IMG/VR virus record: IMGVR_UViG_3300020456_000223
Location: 1-29,902 of that record
DNA length: 29,902 bases
Strand: one strand, 5' to 3'
Origin: a virus
Part shown: positions 1-6,898 of the stretch, piece by piece
How the letters are laid out: every line of letters starts with the position of its first letter
Numbering within the stretch: the first letter of the stretch is position 1
Made by a program: the position numbers and the translations under genes
The notes under the pieces: model-generated
Told to the model about the DNA's origin: nothing
Database searches by the model: none
What the model saw: the letters and a program-made list of their open reading frames with translations, nothing else

Positions 1-41
1 AAAAGGATCTGTAAAGAGATTCTGATGTAAATAGAGAGTCT

Positions 42-66
42 GGGGAGTTGCCGCTCCCCTTTTTTT
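42..66 (+). terminator. Rho-independent terminator
   Basis: GGGGAG (42-47) and CTCCCC (54-59) form a perfect 6-bp GC-rich stem around a 6-base loop and are followed by seven T (60-66). It would end transcription of a + strand gene lying mostly left of the window. Bases 1-30 could hold the last codons of that gene, but two frames stay open there (stops at 28-30 and 23-25), so no product is called. Confidence 0.85.
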
Positions 67-76
67 GTGCTAAAAT
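48..76 (+). promoter_or_regulatory. Possible sigma70-type promoter overlapping the terminator loop
   Basis: TTGCCG (48-53) and TAAAAT (71-76) are spaced by 17 bases, matching the sigma70 -35 and -10 consensus at 4 of 6 and 5 of 6 positions. The -35 box would be the loop of the preceding terminator. The position suits a start just upstream of the gene at 98. In AT-rich DNA such a match can arise by chance. Confidence 0.35.
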
Positions 77-97
77 ATATACAGTAGTAACCATTGT

Positions 98-271
98 ATG
101 AACAAGGAAAAACTAAAACTTATTGTTCGTAACCTAGAGTTATTAGTCGATACTCTTAAGGCAGAAGTATACTCAGACACAGAGAGTTATCTTCAAGATA
201 ATCCTAAAGTAAAACATTTCCCTCAAGAGTATGATGAGATGTACGATGATGACGATGGGTATCCCGATTAA
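98..271 (+). CDS. Small acidic hypothetical protein (57 aa)
   Basis: A 57-residue reading frame starting at ATG 98 and ending with TAA at 269-271. It lies 31 bases after the terminator and overlaps the next start codon by one base (TAATG), the tight coupling seen throughout this genome. The N-terminal half is a charged, leucine-rich helix (MNKEKLKLIVRNLELLVDTL). The C-terminal end is very acidic (DEMYDDDDGYPD). No cysteine or catalytic motif is visible. I do not recognise the family. The charged helix and acidic tail would suit a small protein-binding factor, but that is only a guess. Gene status is supported by the translational coupling and position rather than by homology. Confidence 0.6.
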   Translation: MNKEKLKLIVRNLELLVDTLKAEVYSDTESYLQDNPKVKHFPQEYDEMYDDDDGYPD

Positions 272-435
272 TGCCAAGAACTAAAGAACTGATCAAAATG
301 CTTGAAGGTCTCATTGAGAGAAATCAGCATCTATACTCTGCTGAAAAGATGGCAGAGATGAAGAAAGAGTTATACTCTCTCAAACAACAACTAGCACAAA
401 TACAAAAAGAAAACAGTAAAGGATTTGGTAAATGA
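271..435 (+). CDS. Small helical hypothetical protein (54 aa)
   Basis: A 54-residue frame starting at ATG 271, which shares its A with the previous stop, and ending in TGA at 433-435. That stop overlaps the thyX start (ATGA). The protein is almost entirely predicted amphipathic helix, with heptad-like leucines and many Lys, Glu and Gln (MPRTKELIKMLEGL, then KKELYSLKQQLAQIQKE), so a short coiled coil is likely. No enzymatic motif is present and I do not recognise the family. Overlap at both ends suggests co-translation with the 57-aa gene and thyX. Confidence 0.6.
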   Translation: MPRTKELIKMLEGLIERNQHLYSAEKMAEMKKELYSLKQQLAQIQKENSKGFGK

Positions 436-1067
436 GTGTAAAACTTATAAGTGTGACTCCCGATGCGGAGAAGACAATGGCATATGTTGCCCGTGTCTCA
501 AACCCTAACAATCAAGAGAATCCTAACTATGCTAAATTGTTAGGATATTGTATCAAGCACAATCACTGGTCTGTCTTTGAGCAGAGTTTTATGTCTCTGG
601 AGATTGAGACTACTCGTGGTCTGGCAGCTCAAATCCTTCGTCATAGGTCCTTCACATATCAGGAATTTTCACAACGCTATGCTGATTCCTCCTTACTCGC
701 AGAGGCGATCCCACTGCCAGAACTACGCCGTCAAGACACCAAGAATCGTCAAAATTCTATTGATGATATTGACCCGTTTACGGTTCAGAAATACGAAATG
801 CTGATGCAACAGCACTTCCAATCAAGTATGGATCTCTATCAGAAGATGCTTGCTGATGGGATTGCTAAGGAGTGTGCTAGGTTCGTTCTACCACTAGCCA
901 CACCCACTAGAATCTACATGTCTGGTTCTTGCCGCTCTTGGATTCACTACATCCAACTGCGCTCTGCTAACGGCACACAGAAGGAGCATATGGACATTGC
1001 AAACGCCTGCAAAAAGATCTTTGTAGAGCAATTCCCCACCTGTGCAGAAGCACTAGAGTGGGTCTAA
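432..1067 (+). CDS. thyX: Flavin-dependent thymidylate synthase ThyX
   Basis: ThyX converts dUMP to dTMP using methylenetetrahydrofolate, FAD and NADPH, supplying thymidylate for phage DNA synthesis in the cytoplasm. The family signature RHRx7S is present as R70-H71-R72 to S80 (RHRSFTYQEFSQRY). The C-terminal region carries the SCRSWIHYIQLRS segment typical of the substrate-binding part of ThyX. At 211 residues it is near the usual family length. The start ATG at 432 overlaps the stop of the preceding small gene by four bases. ThyX, rather than the T4 Td type of thymidylate synthase, is common in marine cyanophages. The stop TAA (1065-1067) lies inside a CTAAATA late-promoter-like box serving the next gene. 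Confidence 0.95.
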   Translation: MSVKLISVTPDAEKTMAYVARVSNPNNQENPNYAKLLGYCIKHNHWSVFEQSFMSLEIETTRGLAAQILRHRSFTYQEFSQRYADSSLLAEAIPLPELRRQDTKNRQNSIDDIDPFTVQKYEMLMQQHFQSSMDLYQKMLADGIAKECARFVLPLATPTRIYMSGSCRSWIHYIQLRSANGTQKEHMDIANACKKIFVEQFPTCAEALEWV

Positions 1068-1070
1068 ATA
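1064..1070 (+). promoter_or_regulatory. T4-like late promoter box (CTAAATA)
   Basis: CTAAATA at 1064-1070 resembles the T4 late core TATAAATA and lies 21 bases before the ATG at 1092. The thyX stop codon is embedded in it. The same box recurs at similar distances before several other genes here. Confidence 0.55.
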
Positions 1071-1091
1071 AAACTACACATTATTAATTAC

Positions 1092-1340
1092 ATGGCGACG
1101 TATCCGGTTATTAACAAGACCACTGGTGAACAAAAAGAAGTTGTTCTCAGTGTAGATGAATGGGATCAGTGGAAAGGTGAGAATCCTGACTGGCAGAGAG
1201 ATTGGTCTGATCCAGAGACCTGTCCAGGAAATGCAGAAGTGGGAGAATGGAAAGATAAGTTGAAGAAGAAATACCCCGGATGGAACGATGTTCTAAACAA
1301 AGTTAAAAAGACACCGGGATCAACTATTAACAACATTTAA
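1092..1340 (+). CDS. Conserved cyanophage hypothetical protein (82 aa)
   Basis: An 82-residue protein starting at ATG 1092, downstream of a late-promoter-like box. It is rich in Trp, Lys, Asp and Glu: seven tryptophans, including DEWDQWKGENPDWQRDWSD and GEWKDKLKKKYPGWNDVL. I recall closely similar proteins in other T4-like cyanophages, some annotated as FmdB-like regulatory proteins. The start MATYPVINKTTGE resembles the first strand of that family, but the CxxC zinc knuckles of FmdB are absent: there is only one cysteine. The function is therefore unassigned. The gene ends one base before the phoH start, so the two are probably co-expressed. Confidence 0.75.
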   Translation: MATYPVINKTTGEQKEVVLSVDEWDQWKGENPDWQRDWSDPETCPGNAEVGEWKDKLKKKYPGWNDVLNKVKKTPGSTINNI

Positions 1341-1341
1341 A

Positions 1342-2094
1342 ATGCCAAGAAGAAAGAAAACTGACCAACCTATTGGTGTTGGTTTGACTACCCGCCAAAT
1401 GAAGCGGAAGAAACCTTTGAGTTCTGAGTTTTTGGTTGATATTGAACCATTGACCGATAATCAAAAGAAACTCTTTGATGCATATAAAGAGCAGAAGCAT
1501 ATCATTGCTTATGGTTGTGCTGGTACTGGTAAAACCTTTATCACTCTTTATAATGCACTGAAAGAAGTACTGGATGAGAGAACTCCCTACGAGAAAATCT
1601 ATCTTGTTCGTTCTCTTGTAGCAACCAGAGAGATTGGTTTCTTGCCTGGCACCTATGAGGACAAAGCGGACATCTACCAGATTCCTTATAAGAATATGGT
1701 AAAATATATGTTCCAGATGGCTTCCGATGCTGACTTTGAGATGCTGTATGGTAATCTCAAGGCACAAGAGACCATCAAGTTCTGGTCAACTTCTTTTCTT
1801 CGTGGCACAACACTGGATAACTCTATTGTTATCGTAGATGAGTTCCAGAACTGCACCATGCACGAACTAGATTCGATTATCACCCGTATTGGTGAGAACT
1901 CCAAGATTATGTTCTGTGGTGACGCAACTCAATCTGACCTCAACAAGGCAAATGAGCGTAATGGTATTGTAGACTTCATCAATATCTTGCGTAGTATGCC
2001 TTCTGTTGATATGGTAGAATTTGGTATTGACGACATCATCCGCTCTGGATTGGTCAAAGAATATATCGTAGCAAAAACTGAAGCAGGTATGTAA
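1342..2094 (+). CDS. phoH: PhoH-like P-loop ATPase
   Basis: PhoH-family proteins are P-loop NTPases related to superfamily 1 helicases. In cyanophages phoH is a very common marker gene of uncertain role, and in bacteria relatives belong to the phosphate regulon or act in RNA metabolism. Walker A is seen as GCAGTGKT (58-65) and Walker B as IVIVDEFQN with D166-E167. A downstream MFCGDATQSDL segment matches the motif III region of the family. Length is 250 aa, normal for phage PhoH. The N-terminus is basic (MPRRKKTDQP). The stop overlaps the next start (TAATG) at 2094, linking it to the exonuclease. No Pho-box-like repeat is evident upstream, so no phosphate control is claimed. Confidence 0.93.
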   Translation: MPRRKKTDQPIGVGLTTRQMKRKKPLSSEFLVDIEPLTDNQKKLFDAYKEQKHIIAYGCAGTGKTFITLYNALKEVLDERTPYEKIYLVRSLVATREIGFLPGTYEDKADIYQIPYKNMVKYMFQMASDADFEMLYGNLKAQETIKFWSTSFLRGTTLDNSIVIVDEFQNCTMHELDSIITRIGENSKIMFCGDATQSDLNKANERNGIVDFINILRSMPSVDMVEFGIDDIIRSGLVKEYIVAKTEAGM

Positions 2095-2774
2095 TGTTTA
2101 ATCATGTTGATGTGAATCTCCCCAAACTTGAACGGGAGACTATTGATGGTGTGCGTTATTATAAGGTACCAGATGAAGAAGAATTTCTGAAACTGGTATC
2201 TATTACTTCTATCACCAGTCATTTTAATAAAGAGATTTTTATCAACTGGCGAAAGCGAGTTGGTACTGAGGAAGCAGATAGGATTACCAAGAGAGCAACC
2301 AGTCGTGGTACTGATATGCACACTCTGGTAGAGTATCATCTTAAGAATGAAGACCTACCAAAGGTTCAACCTATCTCTGACTTCTTGTTTAAGATTTCTA
2401 AAGGGGAGTTGAAAAAGATAAATAATATACATGCCTTAGAAGGTTCCCTATATAGTAAACACTTGGGCATTGCGGGAACCGTTGATTGTATTGCCGAATA
2501 TGACGGCGAACTAGCAATAATCGACTTTAAAACATCTGCGAAACCGAAACCACGAGAGTGGATCGAACACTACTTTGTACAGTGCATGGCATATGGTTGT
2601 ATGCTGTACGAACTGACTGGTATCTCAGTCAAAAAACTTGTAATCATTATGGCTTGTGAAAATGGAGAATGCGTCGTCTATGAAGAGCGTGACAAATCAA
2701 AGTACATCAAACTGCTCAGCGAATACATTAGAAAGTTTGTTGGAGATAAGTTGGAACTCTATGGAACCAAATAA
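2094..2774 (+). CDS. RecB/Cas4-like PD-(D/E)XK exonuclease
   Basis: A probable DNA exonuclease of the PD-(D/E)XK superfamily. Motifs seen in order: RGTDMHTLVEYHL near 71-83 (conserved His76), E116 in ALEGSLYS, D131 in GTVDCIAEYDG, the catalytic D144-x-K146 in LAIIDFKTS, and the QxxxY element Q163-CMA-Y167. These match the RecB nuclease/Cas4 layout, in which Asp and Lys coordinate metal and activate water. Length is 226 aa. The first 40 residues are specific to the phage protein. It overlaps phoH at its start and gp33 at its end, in an operon of replication and late-expression genes. A role in recombination-dependent replication or host DNA degradation is inferred. Confidence 0.88.
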   Translation: MFNHVDVNLPKLERETIDGVRYYKVPDEEEFLKLVSITSITSHFNKEIFINWRKRVGTEEADRITKRATSRGTDMHTLVEYHLKNEDLPKVQPISDFLFKISKGELKKINNIHALEGSLYSKHLGIAGTVDCIAEYDGELAIIDFKTSAKPKPREWIEHYFVQCMAYGCMLYELTGISVKKLVIIMACENGECVVYEERDKSKYIKLLSEYIRKFVGDKLELYGTK

Positions 2775-3021
2775 AGAACTAGAAAAAGTAATCGAGAGTA
2801 AATTTCTTACTCCCTCCAAGTTTGCTCTAGAAATAGAGAAGATTGTGGCGGAAGATAAGATGAACTACATCGATGCTATCTGCTATTACTGCGAGATCAA
2901 TGAACTTGAGGTAGACTCAATCACCAAGTTGATTTCCAAACCACTCAAAGAGAGATTGAAGTATGATGCTATCAGTCTCAACTTTATGAAAAAGACTTCG
3001 AGAGCAAAACTACCTTTATGA
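2761..3021 (+). CDS. 33: Late transcription co-activator (gp33-like)
   Basis: T4 gp33 bridges host RNA polymerase and the sliding clamp gp45 to activate late promoters. This 86-aa protein sits directly before gp59 and gp32, as in T4. Its central part IEKIVAEDKMNYIDAICYYC aligns by eye with T4 gp33 around IEKMVEEFGMSYLEATTAF, and a shared helical pattern follows. ATG 2761 is chosen because it starts the conserved FLTPSKF region and gives a 14-base overlap with the exonuclease; the frame stays open upstream but that region is coding for the exonuclease. It is shorter than T4 gp33 (112 aa). Its C-terminus, MKKTSRAKLPL, lacks the hydrophobic acidic clamp-binding tail of T4. The stop overlaps the gp59 start (ATGA). 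Confidence 0.8.
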   Translation: MEPNKELEKVIESKFLTPSKFALEIEKIVAEDKMNYIDAICYYCEINELEVDSITKLISKPLKERLKYDAISLNFMKKTSRAKLPL

Positions 3022-3614
3022 TCGTGACTCCCTTTGAAACTTACCAACATTATTTGTCACTAAAAAATCATTTCACAAACCCCAAATACGACTTCTTCAA
3101 ATACGGAGCAAAGACCCGTGCCAGTGTAACTTCCTTTAATAAAAGAAGGGATAAATATTGGTTCGAGAAAACTTCTAGAAAGTACTCCGATGAAGAGGTC
3201 GTTGACTTTCTTGTATCAAACTTTGTTGCGTCAGATAACCCAGGAAATACATGGATTGGTTCAATCATAAACGACGGCGAGAGAACTTACGCCGACTGGA
3301 AGAAACGCAAACAGAGTTCGACTTACTTGTTCAAAGAACAGTCGGAAGAATTACTATCGAACAAAAAATTAGACGATTTGTTCAAGTGTTCGAGCGGACA
3401 TCCTCCAATTCTAAAAAGGTTTCTTGGTGGAACCCTTTCCATCGAAAATCTAATAATCTATGATATAATATTTGGGTTCTCACAAAAGTTCGACAAGAAA
3501 TTGCTGGACCCAGTGTGGGAAACCGTCAGTCTGAAGATTAAAAAATATAAACCATTCCTAAATATTAATGTAGCCAAATACAAAAAACTTTTGAGGGAAA
3601 TTCTAGATGAGTAG
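3018..3614 (+). CDS. 59: DNA helicase loader (gp59-like)
   Basis: gp59 loads the replicative helicase gp41 onto gp32-coated forked DNA. The N-terminal region KYDFFKYGAKTRASVTSFNK followed by RRDKYWFEKTSRKYSDEE closely parallels T4 gp59 (KYDVIKYNW, then KRRDKYFFQKLSEKY). FLVSNFVASDNPGNTWIGSI then matches the FISNLVA/WIGDI segment. The C-terminal part PVWETVSLKIKKYKPFLNIN parallels LVWNNYSIKLKAYRKILNI. Length is 198 aa against 217 in T4. The protein is basic and mostly helical, as expected. It lies between gp33 and gp32, the T4 order, with one extra gene inserted before gp32. Confidence 0.9.
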   Translation: MIVTPFETYQHYLSLKNHFTNPKYDFFKYGAKTRASVTSFNKRRDKYWFEKTSRKYSDEEVVDFLVSNFVASDNPGNTWIGSIINDGERTYADWKKRKQSSTYLFKEQSEELLSNKKLDDLFKCSSGHPPILKRFLGGTLSIENLIIYDIIFGFSQKFDKKLLDPVWETVSLKIKKYKPFLNINVAKYKKLLREILDE

Positions 3615-3939
3615 TTTTTTTGACTCTGAAATTATACAAGATGAACTAAAAGAAATTAACGAGATCCAGGAGTTTCTGTACTCGACAGTTTTTACATTTG
3701 GTTCACTTAGTAGCGAAGAAAAAATTGACCACATCGATAAGATGACGGAACTTCTGGACAAACAGAAGATTATGTATACTCGGTTGTCGTTATCTGACGA
3801 CCCCGAGGCAATCAAAATGAAGGAACAACTCAAGAAGTCTATTGCACTTATGGGTTTTCCTGCAGATACCGATATGAATACGATGTTCGATGCCATGCAG
3901 AAGACCATCAGTTCTTTGAAAACGTATCTTGACAAGTGA
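3607..3939 (+). CDS. DUF1825-like protein
   Basis: A 110-aa helical acidic protein overlapping the end of gp59 by eight bases. Its start MSSFFDSEIIQDELKEI and its ending MFDAMQKTISSLKTYL match what I recall of cyanobacterial DUF1825 proteins (MSFFDSE at the start, QQMFDQMNxTLxRMK near the end). Conserved middle features also fit, notably KIDHIDKMTELLDKQKIMYTR and LSDDPEAIKMKEQL. The molecular function of the family is not known to me. The gene interrupts the otherwise T4-like gp59-gp32 pair, suggesting a replication-linked or host-interaction role, which is inference. The -35 box of the gp32 promoter overlaps its last codons. Confidence 0.78.
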   Translation: MSSFFDSEIIQDELKEINEIQEFLYSTVFTFGSLSSEEKIDHIDKMTELLDKQKIMYTRLSLSDDPEAIKMKEQLKKSIALMGFPADTDMNTMFDAMQKTISSLKTYLDK

Positions 3940-3957
3940 TATTGTCTTCGTTATAAT
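3929..3957 (+). promoter_or_regulatory. Consensus sigma70-type promoter of gp32
   Basis: A perfect TTGACA (3929-3934), a 17-base spacer and a perfect TATAAT (3952-3957). The start codon of gp32 is 43 bases downstream, with GAGG at 3990-3993 as the ribosome binding site. A host-type consensus promoter would allow strong early gp32 expression by unmodified host polymerase. Confidence 0.9.
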
Positions 3958-4000
3958 ATCCAAGTAAATCCAAACAATCCAACCTATCCGAGGTAATCTA

Positions 4001-4918
4001 ATGGGCTTTGCCGATCTTAAAAAGCAATCCAAACTGGGCTCCCTGACCGCCAAACTGGTCAAGGAAGTCGAAAAAATGAATAATAACGGTTCCACTTCAG
4101 GCGATGAGCGCGTGTGGAAACTGGAATGTGATAAGAGTGGTAACGGTTATGCCGTTATCCGTTTCCTCCCTGCTCCTGATGGTGAGGATCTTCCTTTCGT
4201 TAAACTGTACTCCCACGCCTTCCAAGGTCCTGGTGGTTGGTACATCGAGAACTCTCTGACCACTCTGGGTCAGAAGGATCCCGTTTCTGAATACAACACG
4301 CTGCTGTGGAACAACGGCACCGATGCTGGTAAAGAGACTGCGCGTAAGCAAAAGCGCAAACTGACCTATGTCTCCAACATCTATGTTGTGAAGGATCCTG
4401 CTAATCCCCAGAACGAAGGTAAGGTCATGCTGTACAAGTACGGCAAGAAAATCTTCGACAAACTCACTGCTGCTATGCAACCTGAGTTTGAAGATGAGGA
4501 AGCAATTGATCCGTTTGATTTCTGGCAGGGTGCCAACTTCAAACTGAAGGCAAAGAACGTCGCTGGTTATCGTAACTACGATTCCTCTGAGTTTGCCCGT
4601 CCCGATGCTCTGCTGGACGATGATGAAGCAATGGAAGCTGCCTGGAAGAAAGAATACTCCCTTGCAGAACTCGTTGCCGCTGATCAGTTCAAGACTTACG
4701 ATGAACTGAAACTGCGTCTTGATTATGTTCTTGGTAACAAGGGTACTCCTCGTGTTCAACAGGATGAGGACCTTGAGGATGAGAGCGAAGGTCGTGGTCC
4801 CGTCAAGGATCTGACTGACGACATCCGCAACGAACTGGAATCTCTCCCCACTTCACGCACTGTGACTGAGGAAGATGAAGACGATACCCTGTCTTACTTT
4901 GCTAAACTCGCTGAGTGA
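4001..4918 (+). CDS. 32: Single-stranded DNA-binding protein (gp32-like)
   Basis: gp32 coats ssDNA cooperatively in replication, recombination and repair. The OB-fold core is recognisable from GYAVIRFLPAPDGEDLPFV through SNIYVVKDPANPQNEGKVML and YKYGKKIFDKL to WQGANFKLKAKNVAGYRNYD, each matching T4 gp32. The acidic C-terminal tail (VTEEDEDDTLSYFAKLAE), which in T4 contacts gp59, polymerase and helicase, is present. Length is 305 aa against 301 in T4. A notable change: the T4 zinc module (WYIETCSSTHGDYDSCPVC) is replaced by WYIENSLTTLGQKDPVSEY, with no cysteines. The only Cys is in WKLECDKSG. Codon choice (many CTG, CGC, AAC) looks tuned for high expression. A sigma70 promoter lies upstream and a terminator directly downstream. 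Confidence 0.95.
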   Translation: MGFADLKKQSKLGSLTAKLVKEVEKMNNNGSTSGDERVWKLECDKSGNGYAVIRFLPAPDGEDLPFVKLYSHAFQGPGGWYIENSLTTLGQKDPVSEYNTLLWNNGTDAGKETARKQKRKLTYVSNIYVVKDPANPQNEGKVMLYKYGKKIFDKLTAAMQPEFEDEEAIDPFDFWQGANFKLKAKNVAGYRNYDSSEFARPDALLDDDEAMEAAWKKEYSLAELVAADQFKTYDELKLRLDYVLGNKGTPRVQQDEDLEDESEGRGPVKDLTDDIRNELESLPTSRTVTEEDEDDTLSYFAKLAE

Positions 4919-5569
4919 TCAGAGAATCGTATTTCTTGTATTCTCTGTTTTAATCAGTCTAGTATCAACGTATTGAGAAGACCTCTGATAAGTCATTATG
5001 TCTCTCATATCGTTCAAGAACTGTTGTAAGTAACTAGGTCTCAGAAGGAAGATTGATCTTTTAGCATCATTCTTCCTTGTTTCGTAAATGTAGTTACTTA
5101 CTCCAGTTGTTGGATTTAAGTCAGCGGCAGAGTAGTCATCAGGATTAGGAATCTTGAATCCCTTATCAACTACTTTGCCTGCTGGTAGAATCAATCTACC
5201 TCTATTATCTTTTACTTCTGTGGTTTCAAAGTGATGAGTCGCATTTAAATCATTACCATAGATTCTTTCAGCATAATCATATAAATCTCTATCAGATAAA
5301 GGCCATTCATCTCTGACGTTTACGATACCAGCGGTGATGAGCACAACCCAATCAAGTTCTGGACTGCCATAGACATCATCTGCTACAGTATCTGGTCTAG
5401 CACCTTGTCTAATTTCATACTTATTAAAGATAGTAAATTGATTCTGTAAGTCCTCACGCAGTTTAACGCGACGGAACAGATTCTTTACTTCAATAAACTC
5501 ATCAGCAGCAGTTCTACTTGAGAGTGGTGATTGATATAGTAAGTTTGGTAGTTCTCTGAAAAATCCCAT
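4919..5569 (-). CDS. 53: Baseplate wedge subunit (gp53-like)
   Basis: gp53 joins the baseplate wedges and lets six of them assemble around the hub. The N-terminus MGFFRELPNLLYQSP is typical of T4-like gp53. The region YEIRQGARPDTVADDVYGSP followed by ELDWVVLITAGI matches the conserved centre, where the chain resembles the LysM-like W/gp53 fold of contractile tails. Length is 216 aa against 196 in T4. The gene follows gp48 with one base between, so it is translated from the same minus-strand message. Its last codons lie over the gp32 terminator. No terminator for its own direction is seen before gp32, so its message may run antisense into gp32. Confidence 0.9.
   Translation of the reverse strand: MGFFRELPNLLYQSPLSSRTAADEFIEVKNLFRRVKLREDLQNQFTIFNKYEIRQGARPDTVADDVYGSPELDWVVLITAGIVNVRDEWPLSDRDLYDYAERIYGNDLNATHHFETTEVKDNRGRLILPAGKVVDKGFKIPNPDDYSAADLNPTTGVSNYIYETRKNDAKRSIFLLRPSYLQQFLNDMRDIMTYQRSSQYVDTRLIKTENTRNTIL
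4920..4951 (+). terminator. Rho-independent terminator after gp32
   Basis: CAGAGAAT (4920-4927) and ATTCTCTG (4940-4947) form a perfect 8-bp stem with a 12-base loop, followed by TTTT (4948-4951). It begins two bases after the gp32 stop and lies inside the 3' end of the convergent gp53 gene. No T-run is present for the opposite direction. Confidence 0.75.
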
Positions 5570-5570
5570 T

Positions 5571-6884
5571 TTAGTATCCTACACCTCCAACTGAACCTTT
5601 GTAATCTTCGTTATAAACAGGGGTTAGTTCGTTAAATGTTAGTGTCATTATTGACGATACTGGTGTTCCATTATCATAAGTTGCATAAACACCATCACCT
5701 GTGTAATTAACAGTCATATTTGTGAGAGCACACAACTTAAATCTATTTAAGAATTGGTGGTTTTGACCGCCCTCACCAAGATATCTGATTTGGAAGATAT
5801 TAGGTGTTTTGAGAAAATTACCCCCTTTTCTTGGTGATGAGTGTTTTTTAAATGCTCTGATAATCTGTCTAACCTCTTCTGCTTCCTTACTAAATCTTGG
5901 AGTGAATTTAAATGCAAAAGTAAATGATCTAAGTTTAGGACCAGTGAATAATAACTCCATATTTGGGTTGATAATCGTTCCACTACTTCTTGCTAATATT
6001 TGATTTAAATCAAGGTTTCCACCAAAAGCACTTACAGCTTTACCTGCAAAGAAACTAGTAACTAATTCTGCATCTCTTTGACCTGCTACAACATCACCAA
6101 AAAGACCTTTAGTTTCCTGCACAGCTTGTTGAAATTTTCCTTCAATACCCGCTGATGCAATACTCAAACCTCTTTCTTGTAAGAAGTTTAATCCACCTGA
6201 ACCATAATCAGCACCATTATTATCACCAATCTGAGATGGAACTGGTAGTGTTACAGTTCCAAGTATGTCTGTGTTTAAATTTCTCCCAGGAGTTTGGGTT
6301 GAAAATTGACTTTGAACTCCTGTTCCTTGATTCAGTCGATTAGTTCCCACTGGACCACCAGTTAATCCTTGTCTTTTATATTCTATTACACTAAATTGAA
6401 TATAGTCTTGGGTTGACTCCATTCTTTCATATGGATATCTAAGATTATTATTTTTACTTTCCCATTTATTTCCAAAATCTTTTAGTTTTTCTGTTTCAGG
6501 TATATTTACTGGTTCTGGTTCTGGTTCTACAGGAGTACCATTTCCACCCCCTGTTGGTTTCTTATCATCCGCTGGTGGGTCAACACTATTTTGTGGATCT
6601 GTAACAGGTGGTGCATTTGAACCTTCTTTTTTCTTTTTAAACCAAATACCATATTCTTCTTCTGTTGCTGGAATCCACTTAACTCCATCCCATTTTTTAT
6701 AACGTTGGGTTCCAGCACCCCATTGCCACATAGGTATGGTCTCTTGAATAACTTCTCCTACTGGATGAGGTGAGCCTTTAATCTCAACTTTACGAGTTTC
6801 TGCCAGTGATTGCATGGCAGTTTCACCTGGAAACGCCTTTTCTAACGCTTTTAATGTATCCGTTGCAAAGTTATCTGACGACAT
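5571..6884 (-). CDS. 48: Baseplate tail-tube cap (gp48-like) with N-terminal extension
   Basis: gp48 caps the hub and starts tail-tube growth. The conserved core begins near residue 147 (NNLRYPYERMESTQDYIQFS) and includes LLFTGPKLRSFTFAFKFTPR, EVRQIIRAFKKHSSP, and the C-terminal TNMTVNYTGDGVYATYDNG with MTLTFNELTPVY. These are typical of the T4 gp48/gp54/gp19 tube-fold family. Length is 437 aa against 364 in T4. Residues 1-146 are extra: a Trp-rich segment (WDGVKWIPATEEEYGIW) and a Pro/Glu/Gly-rich linker (about 91-128), so this looks like an added domain on a flexible tether. A CTAAATA box lies 19 bases upstream on the minus strand. gp53 follows. Confidence 0.85.
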   Translation of the reverse strand: MSSDNFATDTLKALEKAFPGETAMQSLAETRKVEIKGSPHPVGEVIQETIPMWQWGAGTQRYKKWDGVKWIPATEEEYGIWFKKKKEGSNAPPVTDPQNSVDPPADDKKPTGGGNGTPVEPEPEPVNIPETEKLKDFGNKWESKNNNLRYPYERMESTQDYIQFSVIEYKRQGLTGGPVGTNRLNQGTGVQSQFSTQTPGRNLNTDILGTVTLPVPSQIGDNNGADYGSGGLNFLQERGLSIASAGIEGKFQQAVQETKGLFGDVVAGQRDAELVTSFFAGKAVSAFGGNLDLNQILARSSGTIINPNMELLFTGPKLRSFTFAFKFTPRFSKEAEEVRQIIRAFKKHSSPRKGGNFLKTPNIFQIRYLGEGGQNHQFLNRFKLCALTNMTVNYTGDGVYATYDNGTPVSSIMTLTFNELTPVYNEDYKGSVGGVGY

Positions 6885-6898
6885 TATCTACTATCTTT

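Noticed and set aside
1-30. End of an upstream coding region
   Set aside because: Two frames are open (ending at 25 and 30) and only 7-9 codons are visible, so neither frame nor product can be chosen.
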